This document shows positions 22,062 through 33,698 of a stretch of 64,000 nucleotides of DNA, piece by piece. The translations under genes and the position numbers were made by a program. The notes beneath the pieces are model-generated. The model was not told the DNA's origin. It ran no database searches and was given only the letters and a program-made list of their open reading frames with translations. The DNA comes from Cyanophora paradoxa (taxonomy: Eukaryota; Glaucocystophyceae; Cyanophorales; Cyanophoraceae), in contig QPMI01000523.1 in NCBI GenBank assembly GCA_004431415.1, positions 1 through 64,000 of the forward strand, in the 5' to 3' direction. Numbering within the stretch: position 1 is the first letter of the stretch; each line of letters starts with the position of its first letter.

Positions 22062-22898
22062 TTATGGAGCAGTATCCTGTCCAAAAATGGGGAAATATCG
22101 ATTTGTGCCATAATACTCAGCATAGGTATTCTGCCTTGCAATAAAATCGGTTCTCTCAGCATATAATACACACTTGTAGATACCAAACTTGGTGGCTCTC
22201 ACCAGAAACTGATAGTCTTCCAAACCGAAATTGACTCCATGATAAGCAATACCAAAATTATCATATGGGGTGATCACAACTGCAAAATTAGGAGTTCCAC
22301 CCTCTACTTGACATACAGCATATACATCTGGTGGGATATCCACAACTACCTTGTAGTGGTCACCAATTTCAACAAGAGAGTCTACTACTGCTGTTTGTTC
22401 ATTTACAACAATGGGGAATATCTTTATAATGTATGGGGCATTCATGCTGGGGACATAGGTTCGAATTCTTGTGTTAGGATCAATGGGATTGGGTTGATCA
22501 TTCACAAATAGAGGCGCTCCAACAGCCCCACCAACCCTAAGACCATCACCAATATAAGCTCCCCCCGATTTGCAGTTAATAGCTCCAGACCTAGATTCAA
22601 AAGAATAAGTAGACAGAGGATCTCCATAGCTATCTGGGTCTCCATAATGAGCAGAAAAGTTTGCATTGGTAACAAGTAGCTTAGTTGTCTTAACTAATCC
22701 ATTATTTTTATCACATCTGAGTTCCTGCAATCTCAGTTTGTGGGTGGAACCAAAGGTGTTCATTGTAGGTTGGACCTCTGTGGATGGGAGACCCTCTACA
22801 TCATCAAATGTAGCATGCTGCAGAACATGGTTTGCTGGGGCAGCTAATGATAGCTGTGGTGTTATAATTCGCTCTATTGGTGTGGGTGCCTCTGCCAT
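22062..22898 (-). CDS. Putative virion protein, paralogue of 22922-23767
   Basis: This 278-residue protein is clearly related to its upstream neighbour. Both have an LRxDKNxGxVKTTxLLVTNANF block near residues 55-80, a GGAxIGxGxRVxG block near 115-130, and beta-rich C termini. I do not recognise the family. Its place right after the fibre genes suggests a structural or receptor-binding tail component. The start at 22898 follows a short gap of 24 bp. Confidence 0.6.
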   Translation of the reverse strand: MAEAPTPIERIITPQLSLAAPANHVLQHATFDDVEGLPSTEVQPTMNTFGSTHKLRLQELRCDKNNGLVKTTKLLVTNANFSAHYGDPDSYGDPLSTYSFESRSGAINCKSGGAYIGDGLRVGGAVGAPLFVNDQPNPIDPNTRIRTYVPSMNAPYIIKIFPIVVNEQTAVVDSLVEIGDHYKVVVDIPPDVYAVCQVEGGTPNFAVVITPYDNFGIAYHGVNFGLEDYQFLVRATKFGIYKCVLYAERTDFIARQNTYAEYYGTNRYFPIFGQDTAP

Positions 22899-22921
22899 TT
22901 TACATTAAAGGGATATATCTT

Positions 22922-23767
22922 TTATGGGGTTGGGTCATCAATAATATCTGGCTCCATGTAAAACCCTGTAACTGAAAGAGTATCAGGAGTTACACCTCTA
23001 AGAGCTGATACAGCGGCTATATCTGTTCTCAAACCGATAAGAGTTATAGTATATAACCCAATATCTGTAACAAACAAGTCAAAGGTGAAATTATTATTAT
23101 AAACACAGTAGCCATAACCGAAATGATTATATCCCTGAACATTGAAATAGTATTTATGACCTACTTGATTGTTGTTGGCTCTACAAAGGGAAAGCATTGC
23201 AGATGGAATCGCAAGACCTCTCAGTACTCTTTTGGTTCCTTCAATTAATTCCGAGTTTTCAAGAGTAACAGTATATCCAATGTAAAATTGAATTAATGGC
23301 TGCTGTGCGACAGGAGTATATAATCGAATTCGTTGGGGGTCTTCCACATTTTGCTCTAGAGTATCTGGGACATCATTATACGAAATGGAGGATGAGAGTT
23401 GACCTGACACTCTGCAACCACCCCCGATAAATGCTCCTCCTGATCTCACAGTAACAGCAGCAGTATTCTTGTCGAAATCTAGGGCTTTCAGGGCAACACT
23501 GTAAGCATCAGGACCTCCATTTGTAGGCTGGAAGAAGTTAGCATTGGTGACAAGAAGTCGAGTTGTTTTAACCACACCAGAATTCTTATCAGCTCTCAGC
23601 TCTTTAACTCGAATAATCGAATTCTTATCAAAGGAGTTACCATTGGAATTGGGTCTCTCTGTGGATTCTAAACCACGAACCTCATCATTAACTTCATGCT
23701 GGCGAAAATGCATTGCAGGGGATCCAAGGGAATATATTGGAAGTTGAACTCGATTATATTCACCCAT
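22922..23767 (-). CDS. Putative virion protein, paralogue of 22062-22898
   Basis: This 281-residue protein opens MGEYNRVQLPIYSLGSPAMH and shares the KNSGVVKTTRLLVTNANFF block with the next gene downstream, so the two arose by tandem duplication. It is predicted beta-rich with no signal peptide or membrane segment. Function is unknown; the neighbourhood (fibre, coiled-coil protein) suggests a virion surface part. Confidence 0.6.
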   Translation of the reverse strand: MGEYNRVQLPIYSLGSPAMHFRQHEVNDEVRGLESTERPNSNGNSFDKNSIIRVKELRADKNSGVVKTTRLLVTNANFFQPTNGGPDAYSVALKALDFDKNTAAVTVRSGGAFIGGGCRVSGQLSSSISYNDVPDTLEQNVEDPQRIRLYTPVAQQPLIQFYIGYTVTLENSELIEGTKRVLRGLAIPSAMLSLCRANNNQVGHKYYFNVQGYNHFGYGYCVYNNNFTFDLFVTDIGLYTITLIGLRTDIAAVSALRGVTPDTLSVTGFYMEPDIIDDPTP

Positions 23768-23806
23768 GGCTTCTTTTACTAAGAAGGAAAGAAAAATAAA
23801 CTACCA

Positions 23807-24112
23807 TCAAGCCAAAGTGATTAAATTCGATCCAAGGGATTGGTAAACAGTTGAAAGAACTTGCAGGTTGGATGTCATTGCTTTAATGTTGTTATCACAC
23901 TCATTGTATTTAGCAACAGGGTCACCATATGCAGCTTGAGCAAGGACATTAACCAAGAGGTTTTTATACTCATTTACAACTGGTGAGAGCTTGTTAGTTT
24001 GCTGAATCGTTTTTTCAACTGTTTGTAATGCGTTTACAAGGGTGATTGTATCAAAAGAAAGTGCAACAGGCTCAGTAGAATAGGTGGTTCCACCAAGAGG
24101 ATAGGTCGCCAT
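23807..24112 (-). CDS. Small helical protein downstream of the fibre gene
   Basis: A 101-residue protein (MATYPLGGTTYSTEPVALSF...) with long heptad-like stretches (IQQTNKLSPVVNEYKNLL, IKAMTSNLQVLSTVYQSL). Its ATG abuts the stop of the fibre gene, so translation is probably coupled. A fibre chaperone or trimeric stalk part is possible. No family was recognised. Confidence 0.5.
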   Translation of the reverse strand: MATYPLGGTTYSTEPVALSFDTITLVNALQTVEKTIQQTNKLSPVVNEYKNLLVNVLAQAAYGDPVAKYNECDNNIKAMTSNLQVLSTVYQSLGSNLITLA

Positions 24113-27100
24113 TTATAATACTGTGATATTTTTAATTTGGTCTATTTGACTTTGGAGATTCTCACAGGTTTGTGTTAAATCTTTGCATTTTTGGGATAAC
24201 TCCTTCACTGCTTCAATGAGAACCGGAATTAAACCTGTGTATGCAAGGGTCAAATAATTTTCGTGATTTTTACCTACTACTTCTGGTATGACTTTTTCGA
24301 CATCTTGCGCAATCAAACCTAAGTTTACTTTCTGTTTTCCATCACCAATCTTTTTGTAACTCACACCCTGTAATTTCTCAATTGCTGAAAGGGCGCCGGT
24401 TATATTTTTAATGTCGGTTTTGTATCTTCTATCACTTCCTTGTGTAAGCCATCCCCAAAAGTAAACGTCACCATTATTATAAAAAGCTTGCATTGTTATA
24501 TCATTTCCTGCTCTAAAATGGATCATTTCGTAACCATAACCTTTAATGTATGTAGTTGATGATGAACCGAAACAAACTCTCCCATTACCTTCATCTGATG
24601 TTATCCAAGTTCCGGTTGCCCAAGTTGTGCGAGCATCTTTACTATATACATTATCCCAACTGATCATACCATTTGCTGGTGAGGTTCTCCCTTTTTCTTT
24701 CGTCCATCCAACCATACCAATATAACATCTCCCTTTTCTTGCAACAAATCTAACATGTGAGAAATAATCACAAGCAAAAGAAGCCCACGCCAAACCATCG
24801 TGATAATCTGTGGTTCCATAATTTGAGACAGTCTGATAAGTATTAACTCGCATAATGTGGAACCATCGACCTGCTCGATAGCCTCCAATATCGAAATATC
24901 GACAATTCGACCAACACAAATATTGAACATGACATGTTTGCATATTTGCTGGGACTTCAATTTGCGCCCAGTCTCCACTTGTTGAATCACCTTCAACGAT
25001 ACTATAAAATCCATCCACAGGATTAGAAACAGAAGCTGTCCAACCTGTCCCCAAGAACCACTAAATGATAGACCACCACTACCTGTTCCACTCCAAGTAT
25101 CAAAACCTATAATGTTTCCAACTAAACTTGGTGTTAGTAGATTTGGCTTACTATAAATGTTATCCCAAGAAACATAACCTGTGTGACCACCATAACTACT
25201 TCCTGTCCAAGTGCGAGTAAATCCAATGCCCATTATGTGAACTCTTCCTACCTTTGGAATAATACGAAGGCGAATAAAGCGATTTCCCAACATAATAGGG
25301 ACATTTTGTAAACCATTGTGGTTTCCATCTGGTGCGCTTTCATATTGATGATAACTATTCACTCTTGCAATGAAAACCGCATTTCCTTGTCTATTAATTC
25401 CCAAATCTCAAAGTAACGACAATTTACCCAAGGGAGATATGTTAAGTGGGCTGTTCCCGTATATAAATCAGTGGGTATTGTGTAATCAACCCATGAGCCG
25501 TTAACAACAGTGTCGCCACTCTCATTATTGTAAGCATACCCACCGTAATTATAGTAGGGTTCCCATGCTGTTCCACCTTCAAAACCCAACCTCCTGCATA
25601 ACCATGTGGCGAATTTCCTGCAACAGTTGCGTCATACTCTACACATCGAGGCATTGTTTTGTCACCAAATTTATAGTTTGTAGTTGCATTTATTGAACCC
25701 CCATTAATAATTGTTCCACTTAGAGTCGGAGCTGACACAGTATTATTAACTGCAAGGTTACCATTTGAATACGATTTTAATAACCATGCATCTGCTGAGT
25801 TTCTGAATTCGACCGATACACCATCACTATGCTCATAACCTCGAATGTATGTAGTTCCACCATTTCCAAAACAAAATCGTGGGACATTATCCGTTGATTT
25901 TAACCAAGTGGAGACAGCCCATGTTGCTGTTTGTGGGAGGTCTGCGGCTGTAAATAAAGCGGGACGACTGTAAATATTATCCCAACTAATCAAACCATTC
26001 GCTGGTGCTGTTCTTCCTACTTCTTTTGTCCATCCAAGCATTCCAATGTGAATTCGTCCTTTCTTTGCAAAAATTCCAATATGAGAGAAATTCCCACAAA
26101 ATACGGAAGTCCATAATAAACTCGAATGCCAATTTGTGTCGGCTGTGTTTTGAACATTTTGATACGTATTCACTCTCATAATATAATTCCAACGACCATT
26201 GCGGTATCCATAAATATCAAAATATCTTGAATTCGTCCAACATAAGTATTGTATGTGACAGGTTTTCATTCCTGCTGGAACAACACACTGCATGTAGCCA
26301 CTGCCACTTTCATCATCTGTCTGGTTGCAATAAAAACCCTCTACTGGGTTATCTGTTGTGGGTTTCCATGCTGTTGTCCAAGCCCCAGCTGGGAATGCTA
26401 CACCTGTGCTATTCCAACCACTTACAACATCAAACTCGGAATATTTGCCAACAGGATTGAAAGCAATATTATCGTAATGCAATAATCCTGCATCATTATC
26501 AGTTGCTCTTTGTCGACTCCAACCAAAGACACCTGTAAGATAAATGCGACCTTTTCGCCCTTGAACATATATTTTACTGTAAAATTCGCAGTTTACTGAA
26601 GTAAATATTATAGCTGGGTATGTTCCATCTTGAACTGCAACATCCTGAAGTCCTTGATAGTTATTTATTCGTCTTAGGAAATGTTGATGTCCATTTACAG
26701 TTTGCCCGTAAATATCGAAATATCGACAATTATGCCACAGTAAAAGTTGAATATAAAACGATTTCATACCTTCTGGAACTGTCCAACGCATCCAACAACC
26801 CGTAACGTCTGCATCATTCTCAGGTGTCGTATAACATCCGGTTAGTCCCGTTCTATGTCCTGTCCAATTGACAGTCCAATTATTTGCGCTACGATCTGTC
26901 GAAACAGTATCTAATTGATCGAATTCGAAACCTTTCGGTATTGTGTTACCGCCAATTTGTAAAGTGGTAGCATTCACAGTTCCGGTGACAGTCCCACCTG
27001 TAAGAGGCAAATAGTTTGCAAGAGCTGTTGTTAACTCTGCATCTGTTGCATAACTGCTTAAATCTGCAGAGGTAAGATATCCTTTATTGGTAAGGTAATC

Positions 27101-30100
27101 ATCTGTCACTACTCCTGAAAGGGTTGTATTGTGTAAGTTCTTTGCTGCCATCCTCTGATTGACTTCTAAGGCTCCACCTGATGTCGTTTTAATCCATGCA
27201 ATCTCACATTTCCCATGATCATCTGTGGGTTGTCCCACAACAGGAAGGTAGTTTACAACTTTCTCCCTTGTGAACACAATTTTAGGTCTTGCTCCATCAT
27301 ATGCGCTTTGATCTGTAACGTTTATTTGAATAGCTGCTGAAAAATCGGCTACTTGTCCTGTTTCACCTGGGTGATAATTCGTAACATAGATACTGGGGAA
27401 AGTATCATTTACTCCTACATTAAAATCACCATCATAAACTCCATTTACGATTGGATCCCTGGGTAATCTTACTGCAAGAGTTCCCTCCATTGGAGTGCCT
27501 GTTTGACCTGTAAAAGTCCCATTGAGACTAACATAATGATTATTCAAATACAATCTTTCAGGTGTATTACTCGATTGGTAAAGTGTGACTCCATTAAAAA
27601 CATTTCCGATTGCATTCAACTGTGCAAACACTGGTTGTTGATCGATTTCACTCCAAGGGTGTCTGTGATTGCAGTTGGTGATCTGGGAATAATCATGACT
27701 GTGTGGATCAGGTGGAAAGGTTAATGGTGGATTCGTGATATGTTCCCATAAATGCTCATGGGACTGGGTGGGAAGGTTAATGGTGGATTTGTTATATGCT
27801 CCATAAATGCTCATGTGCAAAATCTGTTATTTCATCTTTTGTGTGGGTGTGGTTGTCGATCCAACCTAAAACTACATTGGATGTAGGATGATTTGGTAGA
27901 TTTGCTGCAATATTCACAGTCAAATAGTCGACTTCTAGATTACTTCCGTAAATATTGCTTGCCCATAGATTACTGGTGTAAATGTTACTTGTATAAAGGT
28001 TACTGGTGAAAATGTTACTTGTGACTGTAAGGTTTGTGTCATTTTTGATCACAAAAAGAGAAAGAATGTTTGTTAATTCACCTTCATCAATATATCCTTG
28101 CTCTTCTAAATAATCCTCTGTGACCACTCTCGAAATAGTCTCATTGTGAATATTCTTTGCAGCCATCCTCTGATTGGCTTCCAGAACCCCACCATAGTTT
28201 GTTTTAATCCATGCAAGCTCTGCCCTTCCATAGTTATCATTTGCAGTTCCCACTATGGGAATATAGGAATATTTATCTCGACTGAAAACTATCATTGGTC
28301 TTGATCCATCTAGACTGCTTACATCTGCTACATGAACCTGTATAGCAGAGTTGTAATTTTGGTAGGTTGCTGGGTCTGTTGGGACTCTGAATGTATCTGT
28401 GGGAATGTCAGCCTCCATGTAGCTTGACACAAAGATATTTGGTATGGTTGCTCCTGGTTCAGGTGGTGGATTATAAGAGCCTGGTAATGTCCTAATATGA
28501 AGTGGTCCTCTCATAGCTGAATTCGCAAGTGTCCCATTCACATGAACATAGTGGTGATTCAAAAAGATCCTTTCAGGGACATTGCAAGTCTGGTAAAGAG
28601 AAACTCCCAGAGTAGCAAGAGGCTCAACTTTTGCAAATTCTGGTTGGTCATTGATCTCATCCCAGGTGTGTTCATGGTTGCTTGCTGCAAACTTATCTGG
28701 AATCCCATCAATATCACCCCAATCATGCCTGTGGTCTTCTGGTGGGTATTTCTGTGGTTTGCCTAAGATCTCATCCCAGTCATGATTGTGATCCTCTGGG
28801 GATACTTTGCAGGTTTATTATTAATTTGTTCATAATCAGGAAAGAACTCCCAGATCTCAGGTCGAAATCCATCTGGTAATAATTCCTCATGGGGTTCATA
28901 AGGTTGCTCATAATCAACAGCTGGTGGATCATGCCCATCTGGCAAATACTCCTCATCAGGTTCATAGTTCTGCTCATACTCAAACTCTTGGGGATCTAAG
29001 CCATCTGGTAGTATCTCCTCCTCATTGGGGTCAAACTGATCATATTCATATTCTTGTGGGTCAAAACCATCTGGTAAATATTCTTCCTCATCTGGAACGA
29101 ATTGATATTCATCAAGCTCTAATATATCGACTTCAGGAGGTAAATACTGCTCATCTATTTGCTTTCTGGGTTCAATTATAGGTTTATTGCGAACTTGCTC
29201 CCAACTAACAATATGCTGCCCAAAGGCTACATCTTCAGTTGCTGTGTATTCTCTTCCAGGCTGTTTCTTTGGTGTTAAATCGGGAGGTCCATTTGGAAAT
29301 GGAATAGGGAATGGGACTGTTGGTCCATTGGGACCATAATGCTCAATTATTTCCCTTAGAGTTTTCTCACTCACAAGTTTCTCCCCATTTGCATACACAT
29401 TGCTGCCATGGATATTTCGCCATTGCCTGGTTCTAATTCCAAGGTCTTTCACATTGCTATACAAAGGCAAAAGGTGCCTATCCATTTCGACTAAATCAGG
29501 ATGTAAATGGATTGCTACTGGTTGACTGGGGCTACTGTTGATTGTAATTGATGGCTTTTTTTGATGGACATCTTTTGGAGTAAAGAAACCAAAAGGCTCA
29601 TTTCTTGCAAAGTCATATGTAATATCCTTGGGGTAGACATCATTTGTGTAGGAGACCTGATTTGTATTGGCAATGGGACCCACTTGCAATACTTGGGGGA
29701 CCTCAGCTTTTGCAGTGCTGCCCTCATTGTAAATTCGCAAAGCTGTGTTCTGTTTGCCCTGCTCATCTTGAACATTGAAAATCAATCGACCACTATCGAA
29801 CCTGGAAGGTATATCTGGGTGAGTGCCACTGGTTTTTAGTTTCCTAGGTCTCCTTCTTGTTGCTTTGATCTCTGCCACTTGGTTTGCTTTCACATTACCC
29901 AAACTAAAGGCTACACTGACATCCTCTTTATCTGGATCGGTTTGATTCACAGATAAAGCATGCTCCCTTGATTGAGTCTTTGATGAATTATCAGAGCTGT
30001 GGTCAATTGAAACTGAACCCTTTACTTTAATATTATCAAAGTTCACATGCTTGGTGCTGCTTGCATTATCATCTTGAATGGTTTCTAGATTTGGTGGGTA

Positions 30101-30112
30101 ATTGAAGCTCAT
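24113..30112 (-). CDS. Giant tail-fibre-like protein with endosialidase-type chaperone (six apparent frameshifts)
   Basis: About 2000 residues if read as one gene. From the N terminus: a beta-rich head (LGIRTRQWRNIHGSNVYANGEK); acidic tandem repeats of about 27 residues (EEYLPDGxDPQEYEYDQ, about 29110-28830); HxHxWxxIxxxP repeats as in phage tail fibres (about 28800-28640); two related receptor-shaft modules each ending QRMAAKN-[IL]-HN; four about 150-residue repeats (RxNxYQ ... KGRIHIGMLGWTKE ... SWDNIYS); and a C-terminal S74-type chaperone (SDRRYKTDIKN, LGLIAQDVEKVIPEV) with a coiled coil. Frames break at 28798-28801, 27801-27802, 27760-27762, 25585-25587, 25400-25402 and 25049-25052. All fit one missing base in a G/C run. 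The alternative is several separate genes. Its likely role is host attachment. Confidence 0.75.
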
Positions 30113-30155
30113 GGCTTTTACTATATGGATTTATAAAATTCCTGATAAGTAAAAG

Positions 30156-31711
30156 ATGCCTCTCAAGGTCGTTTTAAGTCTTTCTGGCGGGGGTGCAAGG
30201 GGCATTATCATAACCAGGCTGCTAAAAGAAATCGAAAATCGAACTGGCAGGAGAATAATCGATCTTGTGGATCTTGTGAGTGGAACTTCCACTGGTGGGA
30301 TCATTGCAATAGGTTTGAATATAAGGCATCCTGATAAACCAGGTGAACCTAAACTGACAGCAAACGATTTACACAATATTTACCTAACTCAACTGCCCTT
30401 GATTTTCGCAAATCCTCGAAATATAATCGAAAATGCCCTTTTTAATACAAAGTATGATGTGGGACCCTTGGAGACTGCAATCAATTCAGTTACTGGTGAA
30501 TCACTAATACAGGATTCCCTAAAGGACATTGTGATTACATCCTTTGATACTCAGAATATGAAACCAATATTTATCACAAATGACAACAATTACAACTTTA
30601 TGCCCTGTAAGATTGCTGCTAGGGCTACTTCTGCTGCTCCTACATACTTTTCACCTGTAAGCATTGTTGATTTCAATCGGGGAGTATATGTCTGTCTCAT
30701 TGATGGTGCCATTTCTGGAAACAATAATCCCAGTGTGTGTGGTTACAGCCATGCAAAGAAAATTTACAGTGATGATGATGATATTATAGTAATAAGTATA
30801 TCTTGTGGAGAGGTGGACCCACATTTAGAGTCTGATTATGTGGGTTATGCTTATGAGACTGTCAACAGCTGGGGCATTCTCTCATGGATTGCCTCAACAG
30901 ATGGAAGCCCATTGATTAACATGCTCATGGCTGCAAGTGAGCTTTCTGCCCTTGATAAGATGGAGGAGTTGTTACCCTACAACTATGATCAGGATTATGG
31001 GAGATACTATAGGCTATCAGTCCCACTTCCAAATCATATAGTAAGCTCCCTGGATGACACTTCTAAAATCCCAGACATGCTTGCATTCACTGAAACATAC
31101 ATTGCAGCAAACAATGATATGATTAATAAGCTTTGCAGCATTCTAGTAGCAAACTATGAATTAAAGAACCCTTCAAAGGCTTACATATCATCCACTCTCA
31201 CTACATCACCTCCTTTGGATGCAAATTGGTATCAGCTTGCAGATGATGCCTTCACTGCCTCATCCTCTGTGACAGGTAAAGAGCCTTTCATGGCTAGACC
31301 TTCAGCATTTGGCTGGGAAGCTGGAGCCTATGCTCCTGAGCAGATATGGGAAACCCCACTGAATACCTTCAAGTTGCTTTCCCATATACTTTCGAACTCT
31401 CCTCTGTTATTGCCTATGGTTCAGGGGACACCAATGCTTTTATTAAGACTTTCAATGTGGCAACATCCACTGATGGGATCAACTGGTCTTTTATTCGATC
31501 AGATGGGCAGAACAAAATATATGTCTGTGAGAACATTAACAATGCTCACAACTCAGGTGATGTTGCTTTATTGAGTGGATTTCCTCTCAGCATCAAGGAT
31601 GCTTTTTACATAGGTTTTTCTCTCAGAATCAAGTATATTCGCATTTATCCCCTTGTGTATGTGAATGCTCCCACAATGAGAGTGGACTTTACAGGTGCCT
31701 TTATTCGATAA
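30156..31711 (+). CDS. Patatin-like phospholipase with C-terminal discoidin-like domain (one apparent frameshift)
   Basis: This is a lipid acyl hydrolase candidate, possibly for membrane penetration or egress. The patatin domain (residues about 1-300) shows the oxyanion motif SLSGGGARG, the nucleophile elbow SGTSTGG and the DGA of the Ser-Asp dyad. After the break at 31348-31350 (one G short) the other frame continues with LQVAFPYTFELSSVIAYGSG and FKTFNVATSTDGINWSFI-like sequence. This resembles an F5/8 type C (discoidin) carbohydrate- or lipid-binding domain, ending VDFTGAFIR. It is divergent from the fibre gene (43 bp between starts) and overlaps the 3' end of the next gene by 11 bp. The patatin call is firm, the discoidin call probable. 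Confidence 0.85.
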
Positions 31712-32633
31712 ACTCCAACTGAAAAGAATTGTCGATTCCATTCATATCAATCAGTTCACCAAAGTAATCTTTAAACTCCACAGTGAGTTCCCTTATCACC
31801 AGGTTTCTGTCATTTATCTGAATGAATTCGGCATGCTCACCACTATGGTAAACATAGCCGCCTATATCTTTACTCAATTGCAGTCTAAGGATTGCCCCCT
31901 GGTTATGTGGTTGCGATTTCGGGATTATATTGTGTCTGCTGGCAAAGGGGGACAGCTCTTTAATATGCATGTACAGATACTGCTCAGCATTCATATCAGA
32001 CATCTTCCTGCTGTCAAAATAATATTGCAAGGGCTTAGATGAGAGTCTGGGTCCCGAAAAGGTGGTTCCCCATGCTGGGTGATCAGGTGTAATAGGTTTG
32101 CCATCATACTTTAACAGGTTCTCAGGTCGATAGGGTGATCCACCAACAGGAGGAGTGCTATAATACCCATTGGTGTATTCAGTAGAACTCACACCCAAAA
32201 GCTTCCCTATTCTCTGGTTGCTTGCAATAAAACGAAACTCATGGTTACTGTAAAACTCCACTTTATAGGTAGTTGGGTTATAGAATATCTTGAACTCAAA
32301 AGCTACTGTTTTGCCTGCAATGGTTTGGAAGCTTGAATAGTTCAGCCCATAATTATAAGGGTGTGTTACCCCAAAATGACCCTGGTTAATGTAGCCACTG
32401 GGAAGGGGATACACTTTCTGTGTGATGATTTCATTGTATGAACCATCTTGGTAATTAAACTGAACTGTTAGATGATCAGTTCCCACACTGTTATAGATAC
32501 TGTTTGGAATCTCTGCATAGAGAACCCTACATTCCCTTGGTCTCTCTACTGGAGTTGTGAGAGTGACCCTGTAAGAGTTTTCATTTTGTCCTTGGCTTCT
32601 ATCCCTGCTATCAATATTAACAAGTCGATTCAT
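31701..32633 (-). CDS. Minor capsid (penton) candidate, paralogue of 32663-33673
   Basis: A 310-residue protein starting MNRLVNIDSRDRSQGQNENS, with ECRVLYAEIPNSIYNSV and a beta-rich body. The NIDSRDR opening and the R-x-L-x-AEIPN strand are typical of a structural protein family next to capsid genes in giant viruses and PLVs. Its divergent partner has the same pattern (AVRLVSAEFYNSI). The role as penton or other minor capsid protein is inferred from position and similarity between the two. Confidence 0.6.
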   Translation of the reverse strand: MNRLVNIDSRDRSQGQNENSYRVTLTTPVERPRECRVLYAEIPNSIYNSVGTDHLTVQFNYQDGSYNEIITQKVYPLPSGYINQGHFGVTHPYNYGLNYSSFQTIAGKTVAFEFKIFYNPTTYKVEFYSNHEFRFIASNQRIGKLLGVSSTEYTNGYYSTPPVGGSPYRPENLLKYDGKPITPDHPAWGTTFSGPRLSSKPLQYYFDSRKMSDMNAEQYLYMHIKELSPFASRHNIIPKSQPHNQGAILRLQLSKDIGGYVYHSGEHAEFIQINDRNLVIRELTVEFKDYFGELIDMNGIDNSFQLEFIE

Positions 32634-32662
32634 TTTAATATATAAATATAGATAAAAGAAGA

Positions 32663-33673
32663 ATGCCTGTGGATTACATCGAGGTTAGCTCATTTAATAC
32701 AATCTCTGGTGATGGTCCCACATCAAGCTTTGTGGCAAGACTCCCCAGTAGTTATGAGAATGTGAGGGCTGTGAGACTGGTCTCAGCCGAATTTTATAAC
32801 AGCATCCCTATGGTGAGTGGTGAAACCAAAGTAGGAGATGTGACAGTTGACAATGCATTTAGCATTTATTATTCTGAACAAACTCCTGGAGCTGGAAGCT
32901 CAGGAATTCCAACAGTTCGCCCAGCTGCTGACTATGAACAATGGAAACAATTCATTATAAGTCGAAACACCCCCATCCAAAGCCACCAGCAACTGGTGAA
33001 TGTAATTAACTCTAAATTCGAAGGCAGAAATCCCCAACCATCCATTCGCTGCAAATGGGATGAATCACTGAAACGAATTATATTCCACTCAGCAGTACCA
33101 TTTTACTTGGCTTTCTCAGTAGCTGTGAACCCAAGCCAACAAACAATCCAAAAGCTGTTGAGTTCAGCTAGACTGCTGGGTCTTGATCCTGGAAGATATG
33201 GTAACTCCCCAATCCAATCACAGGTCTATGATGCTCTCACTGATGGAATCTTTACTGGTGGTCGCGTGAATGGCATTATATCTTCTTTTGAGCCTGAGAA
33301 GACCAGGGACAGTGTTTTGTTTGTGAGAGTAAAGGAGCTGGGTGATCTGGTGCAATGTGGGGATGGTCTTCTGACTGGTTACTTTCACAAAATAGTGGTC
33401 CCTGATAAAGACTATGGTGAGCATGTTGTTTACAATTCAACAGAGGCTCATCCACTTTATAAATACTATAACAAAAAGGTTGGATTATCCACTTTCTCGG
33501 TTGATATTGTTAATGCTGTAAATGAACCAATTGATTTTGAGGGTCAACCTGTTCATCTGACCTTTGAAATTCGCTATGGTGATGAGCCAGCAGGAGACCC
33601 AGTTTATGAATACTTTAAGATGAGAATGTCGCAGCTTCACCCTTCCTATCCAGTTATTACAAGCTTCGCATAA
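32663..33673 (+). CDS. Minor capsid (penton) candidate next to the major capsid gene
   Basis: A 336-residue protein (MPVDYIEVSSFNTISGDGPT...) with RAVRLVSAEFYNSIPMV near residue 40 and GxPVHLTFEIRYG near the end, beta-rich throughout. It shares its plan with the divergent gene at 31701-32633. In PLVs and virophages the penton gene usually directly precedes the major capsid gene, as here (26 bp gap). The ATG is preceded by AT-rich sequence (TATATAAATATAGATAAAAG) that may be its promoter. Confidence 0.62.
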   Translation: MPVDYIEVSSFNTISGDGPTSSFVARLPSSYENVRAVRLVSAEFYNSIPMVSGETKVGDVTVDNAFSIYYSEQTPGAGSSGIPTVRPAADYEQWKQFIISRNTPIQSHQQLVNVINSKFEGRNPQPSIRCKWDESLKRIIFHSAVPFYLAFSVAVNPSQQTIQKLLSSARLLGLDPGRYGNSPIQSQVYDALTDGIFTGGRVNGIISSFEPEKTRDSVLFVRVKELGDLVQCGDGLLTGYFHKIVVPDKDYGEHVVYNSTEAHPLYKYYNKKVGLSTFSVDIVNAVNEPIDFEGQPVHLTFEIRYGDEPAGDPVYEYFKMRMSQLHPSYPVITSFA

Positions 33674-33698
33674 ATTAAGGATCATTGGTAGATTTTTT

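Noticed and set aside
24664-25589. Separate small genes in the fibre region
   Set aside because: They are successive frames of one repeat module. Conserved motifs continue across each G/C-run break, so I treat them as one gene.
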